64,000 bases of DNA from Ephydatia muelleri (lineage: Eukaryota; Porifera; Demospongiae; Spongillida; Spongillidae). Position 1 is the first letter of the stretch. Every line of letters starts with the position of its first letter. The stretch spans positions 3,090,452 through 3,154,451 of the forward strand of contig JABACO010000022.1 in assembly GCA_013339895.1 (NCBI GenBank), in the 5' to 3' direction. Positions 42,621 through 53,939 of the stretch are shown one piece after another. Below the pieces are notes generated by a model. It had not been told where the DNA came from, did no database searches, and was given only the letters and a program-made list of their open reading frames with translations. Made by a program: the position numbers and the translations under genes.

Positions 42621-43012
42621 TGGTACAGGTGGTGATGAACACGTAGGCAAAGATGAGGAGAGTGAAGATGAGGATAACTATTCAGATGGAATTAAAACCT
42701 GGACCCTTGCACTAGTACATGCATGTACTGAATTACAATTGTATGGCCCTTGAAGATAATTTCATTATGTGGTAGGTCCATTGTATGCTATGTAAACTGT
42801 GGTTAGCTAATCTGATGTTAGGCTGCCTGGTAACTTTCAGTTCTAAGAGAACAAACTGTGTACCTATGTCTTAAAAGCACACACTTTATATGTGTAGCAC
42901 CTATATACATTGTGTGCAGCGATGGTGATGGCATGCATGGGAGCATTAGTCCTGATGCCATAAACTTCACAATCAAGTACATGATGGGAGGGGGGTGAGT
43001 GGCCTGATGCAA
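42621..43012. other. No gene recognised; local duplication
   Basis: 42780-42840 repeats part of 42370-42430 (GCTATGTAAACTGTG, CTAATCTGATGTTAG). A short acidic frame GDEHVGKDEESEDEDNYSDG at 42633 is open but isolated. Confidence 0.35.
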
Positions 43013-43110
43013 AGCCTTTGGCCTAGTGGTAGAGGCATTTTAGCCTGTTGCATAATGTTCTGGTACTTTGTTGTTCTAGGGTTCAATAAGAGAGCTCTGT
43101 TTTAAAAGTC
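43013..43110 (+). repeat. tRNA-derived SINE-like fragment
   Basis: TGGCCTAGTGGTAGAGGC is a good RNA polymerase III A box (TGGCNNAGTGG), and GGGTTCAATAAG about 50 bases later fits a degenerate B box. The A-box region recurs at 43856-43872 with an upstream stretch (CCTGATGC, GGGAGGGGGGTG) also shared, so it is dispersed rather than a tRNA gene. No cloverleaf with paired acceptor stem is evident. Confidence 0.4.
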
Positions 43111-43185
43111 TGTTTGGGACTGTTTCTATGGAGATGGCAATCCTGTATCTATTTTTTTTTTGTACTGGTGAAGAACAGCAGGGTC

Positions 43186-43700
43186 CAGGAACCCAATGTC
43201 TGACCATCTGGAGTCATCCACCTCAGGCTCAGTGAATTTACTCAATCAGAGTTTTGACACTAGGTTCCAACCTACCAGGCAAGATGTCTGCTGGTCCGGA
43301 GGGCATGCACTTCTTCATCAAGTGGTCCAAAACCAACCAGTCCAAAACCAACCAGATGGGCAGGTGTATTCAGCGTACCAAAGGCAGGCACATGTGTCCA
43401 GTTCCAGCAATGGAGGCCTACAGAGAATGTTGTCACTGTTCCACTCACTCTCACCCCTCTTCCACTTCAAAGATGGGAGAACACTCACATCTAAGAGCTT
43501 CCGCTCCACCTTTCTACCCCTGGTATGGTGGAGCTATGTGGCTACAATCCAGCCAAATATAATACCCACATTGGTGCAGCCATGTACAGTAGCTGCCAGA
43601 ACAGGCCTTCCCACTGACACCATTTGGAACCTCGGAAGAGGTGAAGCAAAGCATACCAGACATACGTATTGGTGCAGCCACAGTACATGTAAACTCTAAT
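43186..43700 (+). mobile_element. Broken tyrosine-recombinase element (Crypton/DIRS-type integrase)
   Basis: Peptide remains in more than one frame resemble the C-terminal half of eukaryotic tyrosine recombinases: FIKWSKTNQ, CPVPAMEAYRE, PLFHFKDGRTLT and ARTGLPTDTIWNLGR, in the expected order. It is a fossil with several breaks. No terminal repeats were recognised, so I cannot choose between the Crypton and DIRS families; age is probably old given the divergence. Confidence 0.55.
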
Positions 43701-44504
43701 TGCTAACTAGCAATAGCACAAATTGTGCATGTTTTAACTGCACATTACATGTATCTATGTTCACACAAACCACACACTGTGTGCAGAGACAGGGGTTGGG
43801 CCTGATGCCATAACATGGGAGGGGGGTGGAGTGTGCTTTGACCCTGATGCAGGGCTTTGGCCTAGTGGTAGACTGAGCAGCGCCCCGATGTGTAGACAAA
43901 GCTTTCCTTAATGTAAGTATATATTGTGATAGCGCTCTTCCATTGGCGAAGTCCCAGAGAGTGCTTCGCAGTTAAGCGCTTTACGTGTATTGATCGACGC
44001 ACACATGCAGACAAATATTGAAAATGCGGCACATTCAGACTTGATGTTAATCGATCTAGGTAAGACTGAGAAGCCTACGTAGGTCGTAGCTGTACTGGAA
44101 AGTGCAAACGAATCATTTTTTTCCCTGCGTATCAGTGCACGTGCCTAGCCTACGCGCTTCATTCATCGAGCTGCATGCAGGCTAAACGAACACTGTTTAC
44201 AATAAACTTCAAGTGAAAACAACCCACTATATAGGTCAAAAGTGTCCATGACGACGTCTTGTATACAATAAATATAATAGCTTCACCATAATGCATTAGC
44301 AGTGAGCTAGGTGGTGGGTGTCCCTCTAGCTGGCAGTCTAGACCTATGGAAATTGGGGGGAGGAGGCTAGGGAAAAGGGTTCCACTTAGCTACCTGGCTC
44401 AGATCATCGCCAGCAGCCTTGTTAATCTTCAGCTGAATTAACTTATTATGCACATTTATTCACCATTAGATAATTATTGCCAATATTTATTAAACAATTT
44501 TGGC
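43701..44504. other. No gene recognised
   Basis: Contains the second A-box-like fragment at 43856-43872. Otherwise unique, AT-rich, with no exon or repeat detected. Confidence 0.4.
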
Positions 44505-45055
44505 AGATGACGCAATGGTATACTTATATGAATAAATTATGCGCGGTAGAAATTAATTTTTGTCTTGATTTTAGTTAAAGAATGGTTAATGGAATAATTT
44601 TTCGAAGTACATATATCATAATCAGACCGATTTATAGTACATTATAAACTTGTTTAAAATTCAATTTGAAATAAAAAGCAAGATGACCGCCTATGTATGG
44701 GCCATTTCTGGATATGTTCTAGAAGTCTGCATGAAATGTTCTCTACACATTGGCTTCTTACGCACTGAGAATCGGGATATCGGTGCTGAATTTTTAATTA
44801 GCCTTGCATTTCAACGCAAGCGTTCATATGGAGAAATGGCCCATACATAGGCGGTCATCTTGCTTTTTTTTTCAAATTGAATTTCAAACACGTTTATAAT
44901 TTACGATAAATCAGACTGATTGTGAATCTGTGCTTTATAAGATTATACCATTAACCATTCGTAAACTACAATCAAGACAAAAATTTAATTTCTACCGCGC
45001 ATAATTTATTCATAAATGAAGTAGTCATTTCGTAATACCTTGCGTCATCTTAGAA
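44505..45055. mobile_element. Foldback element G, complete copy
   Basis: Inverted arms of about 240 bases: outer end AGATGACGCAA-GGTAT, then ATTATGCGCGGTAGAAATTA, TTTTGTCTTGATT, AATGGTTAATGG, and inner end GCAAGATGACCGCCTATGTA with TGGGCCATTTCT. The centre is about 120 bases. The right arm alone recurs at 52684-52915 as the start of the segmental duplication. No ORF of note. Confidence 0.8.
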
Positions 45056-45368
45056 AAAGGTATATTATGTCGGCTAGCTAGTAGTGGTTAACGGTTATAA
45101 ACTTTTGTCTGTAACGTAACTTAACTATCAATACAATTTGAATTACAATTATAATTGAACCGATACACAAATTAAAATTAACTTATCGGCTATTGTGCAC
45201 TGGAGATGTGGAGCGCAACAATTAGGCATGCAGGGATCGAACTACGTATGCAGCCATTGCTCTTCATGCTTTCATCTTCTGAGACGCAGGTGTTATGGTG
45301 AGTATACTGTGTGAATTTAGTAGCGTAGGGTATGTTCGGCAGTGGGTAGTGTTCGGCCCTATGTGCAT

Positions 45369-45810
45369 ATCTTGGAAGGAGTAGATATGGCCTTCTCCCT
45401 ATACTAGTACAGTTGGCTATCTCTCTATAATGGTGGACATCTCCCTGTACTATAACCAGTGGTAGCCTTCCCCCTTTTACTCCCGAACCGTAAATTGCCC
45501 GTCTCCTTATACTGTTGGTCTTCTTCCTTTATTGTTAGACTGGTGGCCTTCTCCCTGTACTGCTGGTCTTCTCCCTATACTGTTCGCCTTGTCTTTATAC
45601 GTTTGGCCTTATACTGTTGGTCTTCTCCCTATACTGTTCGCCTTCTCCCTATACTGTTGGCCTTCTCCCTATATACTGTTGGCTTTCTCCCTATACTATT
45701 GGCTTTCTCCCTATACTATTGGCCTTTTCCCTATACTATTGGCCTTCTCCCTATTCTGTTGGCCTTGTTGAGTGTGGATATGGTATACTGTTGGCCTTCT
45801 CCCTGGGTTA
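45369..45810. repeat. Minisatellite, TTGGCCTTCTCCCTATACTG units
   Basis: About 20 units of 17-22 bases. Its left edge is inverted at 40797-40985, where units read AGGGAGAAGGCCA. Confidence 0.9.
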
Positions 45811-45879
45811 TTCAAATTAGGGGCAAACCAGGGGGTGGATAGGGGGTGGGAGTGGTAAATCCCTGCCCTGTCCAATACC

Positions 45880-47490
45880 ATACACTGTATATGGACTACA
45901 ACTGTTTTCAGCGTACATACTGGTACAGGCCTGCACATCTGGTGGGTGTGGCCAAAGCAACTCCAGCAGCTTGAAGACATTACAAGCCATGCCCACATCC
46001 CAGGCTGCTCCCAATGTTACTGCTCTGAACGCTGTGACTGCACTGTCGGCCTGCTGATCCAGTACATATGATGTGTGGGATGGGGGGGGGGCAACTTTCT
46101 TGGGGGAAACCCCACCCTTTGGAAGTGTTTGATCTCTGATTATTATATATACCCCACCCCCCGATTTACTGTGAACACGACTGTATTTGTAGCCCCGCTC
46201 ACGCCGCATGCTGTGTAAGTAATGTAGGTGCCACACCCCCTGTATTGCAATGAAAATCAATGTGAGGCACGTGTGTGTGTGTGTGTGAACATATGTATTC
46301 ATGCATACTCACATTCACACACACAAGCAGCATTTGCATGCATGTGCCATGTGCACATGATGTGTGTGTGGGTTATGTGTTATGTGTTCAATTATATTCA
46401 ACAAAGCCCCAAGTGGTCATTGACAACCACTTTGTATCTTTCTCACACCCTTAGCACCTGTGGGCCAAGCTACCAATTCCTCTTCCATGTCCCTCCAATG
46501 GAATGCTTCCCTCCAACCCGACTATGTCATCACCGCCTACACCTTGCACCATCGAGTCCCCAGTCTTAAGTCCCAGTCAGAGATGTGGGCACCTCCTTCG
46601 ACGGTAGGGGCCTGGCTACATTCAGCGGGCACATGTTCCTTTGTGGTTTTATTAACCAGGCCACAGTCCAGTTCCATACCTACAACCCCAGCGGCATTCT
46701 CTTCTACCAGATCAACAGTGTAATGACTGACATCCAGGAGGTGAAGCTTCATGGCGGGTTGCCATGGTTAATGTTTGCTCAATGTGGGCTCTGGACCAGC
46801 TGTCGTTGGATCCAACAGTACCAGAACCTTCAACGATGGTCAGTGGCACACTGTGAGCTTCAGAACTCATCGGTCATGTGGAGCTTGTACGTCGGTGCAG
46901 TCCCCTCCTGTAACCTCTGTGATGGCCAGGGGTACGTGGTACTGTTTGAGCAGGCCTCCAATACCTTCTACGTCACCGTGGATACGGTGCATGCAGCGGC
47001 CATCACTGCCGTGATTGTCCCACTGCTGACCATGAAAGTCTACTTTGAGGGATTTCCCAGCACGTCGAGCAAATATGGCATTGCAACCCCTTACAGCATG
47101 TGTCTTATCCCCTCCTGAATGGTACCTCGGTGTGCGTGATTGTGTGTGCGTGTGTATGTGTGTGTCACTGACTGTGTATACATGTACATGTATGTGTGAT
47201 GTCATTGTGTGCATGTGATGTCATCCTCTTCCCCCTCCTTTCCCCAGCACCGGATGAATTTGATGCTGTGTCGGTGCAGAATGTGGGCTCCACCTACATT
47301 ATTGTGTCTTGGGACTTGCCAACTGACAGTAATGGCATCCTCATCAACTTCAGTTTGTATTGCAATGGTGCTCTGGCAGGTGTCCTGCCCCTTACTGTGA
47401 TCAGCTTCAACACCACCGGCCTCCTCCACTTCACTTTGTACATGTACATGTATGTCTTCTCTGCTACTGTGTGCAACATACGCAAATAAC
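45880..47490 (+). pseudogene. Usherin-like FN3 and laminin-G exons, frame-damaged
   Basis: Pieces in order: FN3 end and linker at about 45890-46050 (FSAYILVQACTSGGCGQSNS, then APNVTALNAVTALSA); FN3 start at 46454-46570 (APVGQATNSSSMSLQWNASL, YVITAYTLHH); laminin-G at 46585-47118 (VGTSFDGRGLATFSGHMFLC, SGILFYQIN, EVKLHGGLPWLMF); FN3 at 47248-47490 (APDEFDAVSVQNVGSTYIIV, SWDLPTDSNGILINFSLYCN). The laminin-G frame shifts near 46770 (next frame NVGSGPAVVGSNSTRTF, DGQWHTVSFRTHR) and back near 46870 (LYVGAVPSCNLCDG); FN3 ends at a TAA after SATVCNIRK. Usherin proteins alternate FN3 repeats with laminin-G domains in a long extracellular region, and the QACTSGGC-type linker is typical of them. The acceptor before each FN3 (CCCTTAG, TTCCCCAG) is intact. 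Either a decayed copy, or a real gene with assembly errors. Confidence 0.5.
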
Positions 47491-48145
47491 AGTGTGCATG
47501 GTACATGTATATGATCTGTGCTCAGTATGTTATCTGTTGGACAGGTCCTCCAGTCACACCCGCAGGCACTGCACTCCAATTGGAATGTGGTGTTGGGCGT
47601 CATCAGTGCTGCAGCCAGCCTGCCCAGGTACATTGTGTACACTTCAATCACTTAGTTTGTGTTCCATCTTTCTTTGCTCTTATCCCTCTCTCCTCCCTTT
47701 CTTTCTCTCCTGTCTCACCTACTCCCTCCCTCCCTCACTCACTTTCTCCCTCCCTCCTTCCCTCACTCCCTCTCTCCTGTCCTCCTGTAGTCATGTACAT
47801 GTACACCAGCAGGGACATATGTGACAAATTACACATACCATTTATCCTCCCTGTACTGACTTGTTGGAGTCATGAATGTTTGGGGCAGTATGCTCCACTA
47901 GCAGAGAGAAGAGTTGTAGGAGAAGGGTGTAGTGTAGCCATGTACTATTAGCGTTGATATGGTATACTGTTGGCCTTCTATACTCCCTAGGTACTGTTGT
48001 TTATGTTGGCCTTGGGGCCTGACCGCTACCACAAAACCCACAAGGGCAGTCCAAGGTGTACACAACCATTGTCCTGGCTAAAATGAATACGCATCTTGTG
48101 AGCTGTGTATACTGACCTTCACTTGATTGGCAGATAGTGTGAAGG

Positions 48146-48259
<114 letters not shown>

Positions 48260-48420
48260 GTAATGCCTGTGGTTATCTTATCTCACATCCATGGGAGGAG
48301 CTACACCTCTATGTAATGGGCTTTATCTGTGTACATGTACTGTAGGCACAAGTGCTTCCATACACTCTTTGACTATGGGTTGATGTCGAATTAAAATGTA
48401 ATGTGCTCTTCCCTAGACCC

Positions 48421-48540
48421 TATGGAGGAGCTTACAGCCGCTCCCCCATACCCCAGCTGGAGCAGGACGTGGGCATGGGTCATTTCCCCCCCCCCCCCCC
48501 CCTCCCCACAAACTGGAAATCCTGGATCCATCACTGAAAT
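48421..48540. repeat. hAT right-end remnant
   Basis: GGAGCTTACAGCCGCTCCCCC then a C run and GGATCCATCACTG, a diverged right terminus of the CAGTGGCGGATCC family. It is present at the same place in copy 2 (56553-56660), so it predates the duplication. Confidence 0.55.
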
Positions 48541-48849
48541 TGAATTATACTCTCTTGTCAGGATCAGCTGAACAGGATGCCCTTACAATGAAAGAGTCAC
48601 CTCTCAAAAACGTGATACCGTCCTTCCTAAGGCCACACCCATCGTGGGGGTGGTTGCAAATGACAAACAGTTTTTGCTGCCTCTATCTTTTGTTTTCTGT
48701 ATCAGTCCCTGCACCATCATCTTTTATTAAAATGCTTGACCCTTGCACCCACAACGTACATGTATTACATGTATGTGCTTGTTTACTCATTGTTACTTAT
48801 ATGTGATTCAATGGCTGAGCACTGGACAACATCACCACCATGTTTACAG

Positions 48850-48981
48850 GTAGTAGCGCCAGGGCACAAAGAACATGAGGAGCCTCTAGCCGTGTCCAAC
48901 TTGGATGGAGAATTACAGTTCATTGGGTTCGAAGTTCAGTCAAGACTAGGAGGTGTGACCAGTAGCCAGGATGCAGCATGA
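48850..48981 (+). CDS. Putative last exon, cytoplasmic tail-like
   Basis: Acceptor CATGTTTACAG, then 43 codons to TGA: VVAPGHKEHEEPLAVSNLDG, ELQFIGFEVQSRLGGVTSSQ, DAA. Hydrophilic and well composed; usherin tails are of this type, and the exon lies downstream of the FN3 pieces on the same strand. It lies just beyond the duplicated segment, so there is one copy only. Weak support. Confidence 0.35.
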   Translation, partial: VVAPGHKEHEEPLAVSNLDGELQFIGFEVQSRLGGVTSSQDAA

Positions 48982-49565
48982 GGTGCTGACACAGAGAGCA
49001 GCTGAGCCTTGTCAGCAGGTGATGATGCTTTCAACAACAATGAGAACTGGGTCCTCTAGTTTCTTTGACAGTACCCTTTGGTGGACGGGTGAGGCTGTGA
49101 TAGCATCCACAGATATTACTTCAGACAGGGAGATTATGCCTTATATTTGTGTCCCATAAAACAACATCACTCCTAACAAGATCTTTTTATCACCTTCGGA
49201 AGCAATTCATTACTTAAAACAAAAGCTTACATATAATTAAGTGGCCAGAAAGCAATAGGCCTGTGGTGAAGTACTGAAATGACTACAATTAAGCACACAC
49301 TAATGTATCATTAACTCCAATACTCCTAAATCAAAGTTCAACTTGACTGTGACCTATTTTACATCTGCAGCACTCTTTCAGGCGGGAGCATGCCGAATAG
49401 TTCAAGAGAGCTGACACTGAATCACCAACATAGCTACACACATGGTTCTTCCATCAGTGAGTCTCTACAAGGCTGAGAAGGCATGAAGGTCAAGAACATA
49501 GAATATTCATGTACATAAAACACATACATACATGTACCACATACATGTATGCACACATATTTATA
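48982..49565. other. No gene recognised
   Basis: A 62-codon open frame continues from 48971 in another phase (IASTDITSDREIMPYICVP), without domain. No repeat apart from a short ACATAC run near 49520. Confidence 0.35.
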
Positions 49566-49888
49566 TATATGGGACAGTTTCCACAAAATTGCCCCTCAAA
49601 ATTCCCTTGCGTTTGAATCGCTATAACTTCCAAACGGTTAAGGCTATTGACTTCTTATTCTCAACACTTCATACTACACCATTTCTGTATGGTGAAATAC
49701 GTTTTGGGGTATTGCAATGTATGATCAATACCCCACTAGGTTCAAACCCGCCAAATACCTTTCGGTTCTCCTGTAATCAAATCGCTTTTAAAATTCGGTT
49801 TGTGGGTACAGAGGAACACAAAGAATTTTAATACAGTCATGTATTATATATATGCGATGGGCCGTTTTCGTGGAAACTGTCCCATATA
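49566..49888. mobile_element. MITE family E, complete copy
   Basis: Ends TATATGGGACAGTTTCCAC and the complement GTGGAAACTGTCCCATATA, about 320 bp long. TA-rich flanks suggest TA targeting but no unambiguous duplication can be read. A truncated copy lies at 33128-33400 and a single end at about 51236-51262. Confidence 0.8.
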
Positions 49889-50175
49889 CATGTACATACA
49901 CATATGGGGCAGAGAAAACATGGTAGTTTTCAAATGTTATAGTTGACACAAATCTTATGCACCTCAACTTAAAGTCGGACTAACTGTTGCAAAGTTAAAA
50001 GTGTGGAATCTTTAATAAGTCAATGGGAAAGGTCAATAAAGTGCGTACCGCAAGTGTATGACTGCTATAATGTGCTATTGTACATTTGATGCTTCCACCG
50101 TTTGTACCAGACTTTACCATACATGTAGATAGTTAAGAGATCTATGACGTAACCTCACTATGTGTAAGCTCTTAT

Positions 50176-50424
50176 CAGGCCCATAGCCAGGGGGGGATCC
50201 CCCCCCCCCCCTCCCCCGTTCGATGCTTGAGTTCCGCCTATGGTACTTATAAAAATGCATTAGGCCCGAAGGTGTCTCCCTTTTCGTATTTGGCCCGCTA
50301 AACGCGAGGGGAACCTGACGGACTTCCCCCCACCGCTCTCGTATTTGGGCCCCCGGATAAATGCTTTCAGAAGTATTAATCGATCCCCCCCCCCCCCCCG
50401 CCTAACTTCCAGGCTACGGGCGTG
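50176..50424. mobile_element. MITE of the CAGGCCCRTAGCCAGG family, 5-bp TSD
   Basis: Ends CAGGCCCATAGCCAGG and the complement of CACGCCCGTAGCCTGG; flanked by CTTAT at 50171-50175 and 50425-50429. 249 bp, with C/G runs next to each end and no coding frame. Same family as 41020-41928. Confidence 0.85.
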
Positions 50425-51894
50425 CTTATTTGTACTAACGCTCCGGTATATTACAGTTACACAACCATTTAGCCTATTACGGACGTAGCTACTGTAATCA
50501 TGTACGTGTCACATTCATGCTAACCTAGGACTCTGAGACTTGCAAGATGCTTCCGTCAAAGGACTGGTTGGTTGTCATGCCCAGGCACTCCTGTGTCGAT
50601 TCTATAAGTGGCAAACTCCTCTGTGTAATCGCCACCCTCCGTCTTTGCAACATATAATCCCAATTAGTGCCCACTCTTACAAGGGGTCATGCTAAGTCAG
50701 TGTACATATTGGTCATTAATACAACATCAAAAAAACAACCAGGTCTGGGCACGGCTGACTGACGATAGGGTGGCACGTGATGATCGTGGTAGGCACATTG
50801 AATGTGGGGTGTATCTCACTAAACATTCAAGGGAAGTGCGATTTGAAGGCCCTAAGCTCTGAAAAAATAATGATAAAATAAGTTCATTGATTACTCTCAT
50901 GTAATCCGTGAGCAGGTAAGGAAAATGTCATTTGGTTTGGAAACTATTGATGACTGAATAAGGAAATGAGAAAAAATGAATGGACATTGGAAACCTTGCA
51001 TAATTAATGTGGAAGTGCGGATATAGGTACTTAAGTTGCGAAAAACTACACAAAATATGTCAACTAGTCCCCACATTGCAAATCCGAGAGCAGCTAGTCA
51101 ATATTATTAATTTTTTTTCTGCAGTTAGCTGCAGTTTTCTGAATGCGTCCATACATTTTCTATGGACATTGAATTACGCAATGACCGAATACCGCGTAAT
51201 CCTTTTGACCGCATACTGGATAATGTATGCGCTAGGTCCCTTTTCACGGAAACGATCCCATATAGTGTGGGCGTCTGCGTGAATGCACTGGGTAAAAGAA
51301 CTGCGTTCTGCATTTATATATAAATTGAGGTCAGATAAGAATTGTATACTGCTGTGTGTGTATAGGTTTATTGTTTTCTGTATCGGCTTTCAATAGACGA
51401 AATACATTCAGTGCTACACTTTCCCAATCAATAAAATTGATCAACAATCAATCAATATTGGAATCAAGTGCTTTATTCTGCTAAATAGTACATGCAGCAT
51501 GATGTAACTCCCAAGTAATAATTTACACTGGCTAGGTTATAGCTTTTCCACAGTGCATGGTTTGTGGATGATTCGTACTTTTTTCATGTCTCCATATCTG
51601 ACGATAACAGGACATAGCTGAACTACTCTTCTAGCCCCTGTAGACCAATACAATGTGCAAATTCCTCCAACATGGCTGCTGTAAGTATCTTGTTATGCCT
51701 GTGCTGTACATGTTGTGGTCCACAGTTGACTCTACTTTGATCCACAGTTGCATATCTGATAGAATTACAGTTTGTTCAGTTAGATTCCCATATTTGCACG
51801 CAGGGGGGCTATTCCTAAATAAATCCTCAACGATGAAATTAGTTAGCGTGGGAGTATAGTGGTAAAAAAAGGAAGTACAGTACCGGCTCGCACA
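50425..51894. other. Mostly unique; no gene recognised
   Basis: A MITE E terminus (TTTTCACGGAAACGATCCC) lies near 51240-51262, with no partner end identified. Two or three short open frames have no domain. Nothing else found in about 1.5 kb. Confidence 0.4.
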
Positions 51895-52434
51895 TCAGGA
51901 AATTAACACCTTCGCACATCAGGAAAATTAAGTACATTCACCTGCTTTTAAGTAAGCTGTTGGTGTACACAGCACAGTCCTCAGTGCCGCCCTCGAATTA
52001 CATTCACAGTTTATATAGGTGTTTGTCAGAAATTGATCTCTAACCACCAACGCTGCACTAAAATTCAATTTTATGCGTAATCCGCCCCCCTTTCTAAACA
52101 TTTCATTTCTTTCTCTGAGCCCTGCCTACCTGTACTTCTGACCTTCATTACATGTGTATATAAAACCTGCACTCTCACTACCTAGTCAGAATAAGAGCTT
52201 CAAACCTTGCTTTCTTATCTTGGTGGAGGGAGGGACACAACCCCAGAAAGGAAACTGTACACTGTTCCTTCAAATTTACCTGCACGCGTTCACTTTCTTG
52301 ATGACACACTTGTGCATAGCTCTACATGTACATCAACTTATCTAAAACAGTGTAGTACATGTACATGCATTTAACACACCATTTTCTGCTGTGCAAGGAT
52401 GAAAAGCACGACACAATAAAAAGGTACAGTGTGT
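51895..52434. repeat. Repeat I, copy 1 (inverted partner at 60630-61147)
   Basis: Matches 60630-61147 in reverse orientation: shared ACACCTATATAAACTGTGAA (as complement), TTCTGACCTTCATTACATGT, GGTGGAGGGAGGGACACAAC, GTGCATAGCTCTACATGTAC. Both copies contain TATATAAA-like sequence within them. No ORF conserved. Confidence 0.9.
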
Positions 52435-53487
52435 GGAGTGATGGTCTTCTTTATGCTCACATCATCATGCATTTGTAACTACTAACATGTCAATGGATAT
52501 GGTGATTTGGTATGACAAATGTGTACGGTACCATACAAATTGTAGCAGCAGCATTACATGTCAAAAATGGGATATCAGAAACTGCTTTATATTTAGGACA
52601 GTTTTGCCAACCATTCATACGGAGAACACAGATCAATTGCATTCAGGTCACTGGCTCATTGAGGCAGATGGACATTGCAGACAAACATATGGAGAAATGG
52701 CCCATACATAGGCGGTCATCTTGCTTTTTTTTTCAAATTGAATTTCAAACACGTTTTTAATTTACGATAAATCGGACTGATTGTGGATCTCTGCTTTATA
52801 AGATTATACCATGAACCATTCGTAAACTAAAATCAAGACAAAAATATAATTTCTACCGCGCATAATTTATTCATAAACGAAGTAGTCATTGCGTAATACC
52901 TTACGTCATCTTAGAATAAAGTTACAAAATTATGTCGGGTTGACGGTTATAAACTTTATAGCTATGACGTAACTATCAAGACAATTTGAATTACAATTAT
53001 AATTGTACCGATGCACAATTAAAATTAACTTATCTGCTGTGCGTCACTTGCACTGGAGAAGTGGAGCGCATCAATTAGGCACAATGATGCATGCAGGGAT
53101 CGAACTACGTATGCCCTTCATGCTTTCATCTTCTGAGACGCAGGTGTTTTGGTGAGTATACTATGTGAATTTAGTAGCATACCCCCCCCCCCCCCCCCCC
53201 CCCCCCCAATTCAAGTGGGCTACATGTACATGTCCATAGCTGTGTCCAGTGGCGTAGTCAGTTACATCGTATGCGTGAGTATCACAACAGGAGAAGCAGG
53301 CATGTTGGGCATGTGTGTGTGTGCATGTGTGTGTGTGCGTGTGTGTGTATGTGTGTGTGCGATTGTGTGTGCGTGTGTATGTGTGTGTCACTGACTATAT
53401 ACATGCATAGATAATCTATGATACATGTACATGTATGTGTGATGTGATTGTCGTTATGTGATGTCATCCTCTTCCCCCTCCTTCCCC

Positions 53488-53735
53488 CAGCACCGGATGG
53501 ATTTGATGCTGTGTCGGTGCAGAATGTGGGCTCCACCTACATCATTGTGTCTTGGGACTTGCCAACTCACAGTAATGGCATCCTCATCAACTTCAGTTTG
53601 TATTGCAATGGTGCTCTGGCGGGTGTCCTGCTCCTTACTGTGATCAGCTACGACACCACCGGCCTCCTCCTCTTCACTTTGTACATGTACATGTATGTCT
53701 TCTCTGCTACTGTGTGCAACATGCGCAAATAACAG
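53488..53735 (+). pseudogene. Usherin-like FN3 exon, second copy
   Basis: Acceptor TTCCCCCAG, then APDGFDAVSVQNVGSTYIIV, SWDLPTHSNGILINFSLYCN and SATVCNMRK with TAA. Nearly identical to 47248-47490 with scattered substitutions. The following block (53787-53870) is duplicated too. Isolated from laminin-G exons, so this copy is unlikely to make a full protein; alternatively it and copy 1 are alternates within one rearranged gene. Confidence 0.5.
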
Positions 53736-53939
53736 TGTGCATGGTACATGTATATGATCTGTGCTCAGTACATTATCTGTTGGACAGGTCCTCCAGTCAC
53801 GCCCACAGGCACTGCACTCCAGTTGGAACGTGGTGTTGGGCGTCATCAGTGCTGCAGCCAGCCTGCCCAGGTACATTGTGTACACTTCAACCACTTAGTT
53901 TGTGTTCCATCTTTCTTTGCTCTTATCCCTCTCTCCTCC

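Noticed and set aside
43013-43090. Functional tRNA gene
   Set aside because: A box is good but no acceptor stem or anticodon arm pairs; treated as SINE-like.
45459-45842. 127-codon ORF rich in LPILLAFSLY repeats
   Set aside because: Translation of the CT-rich minisatellite; apparent membrane segments are artefacts.
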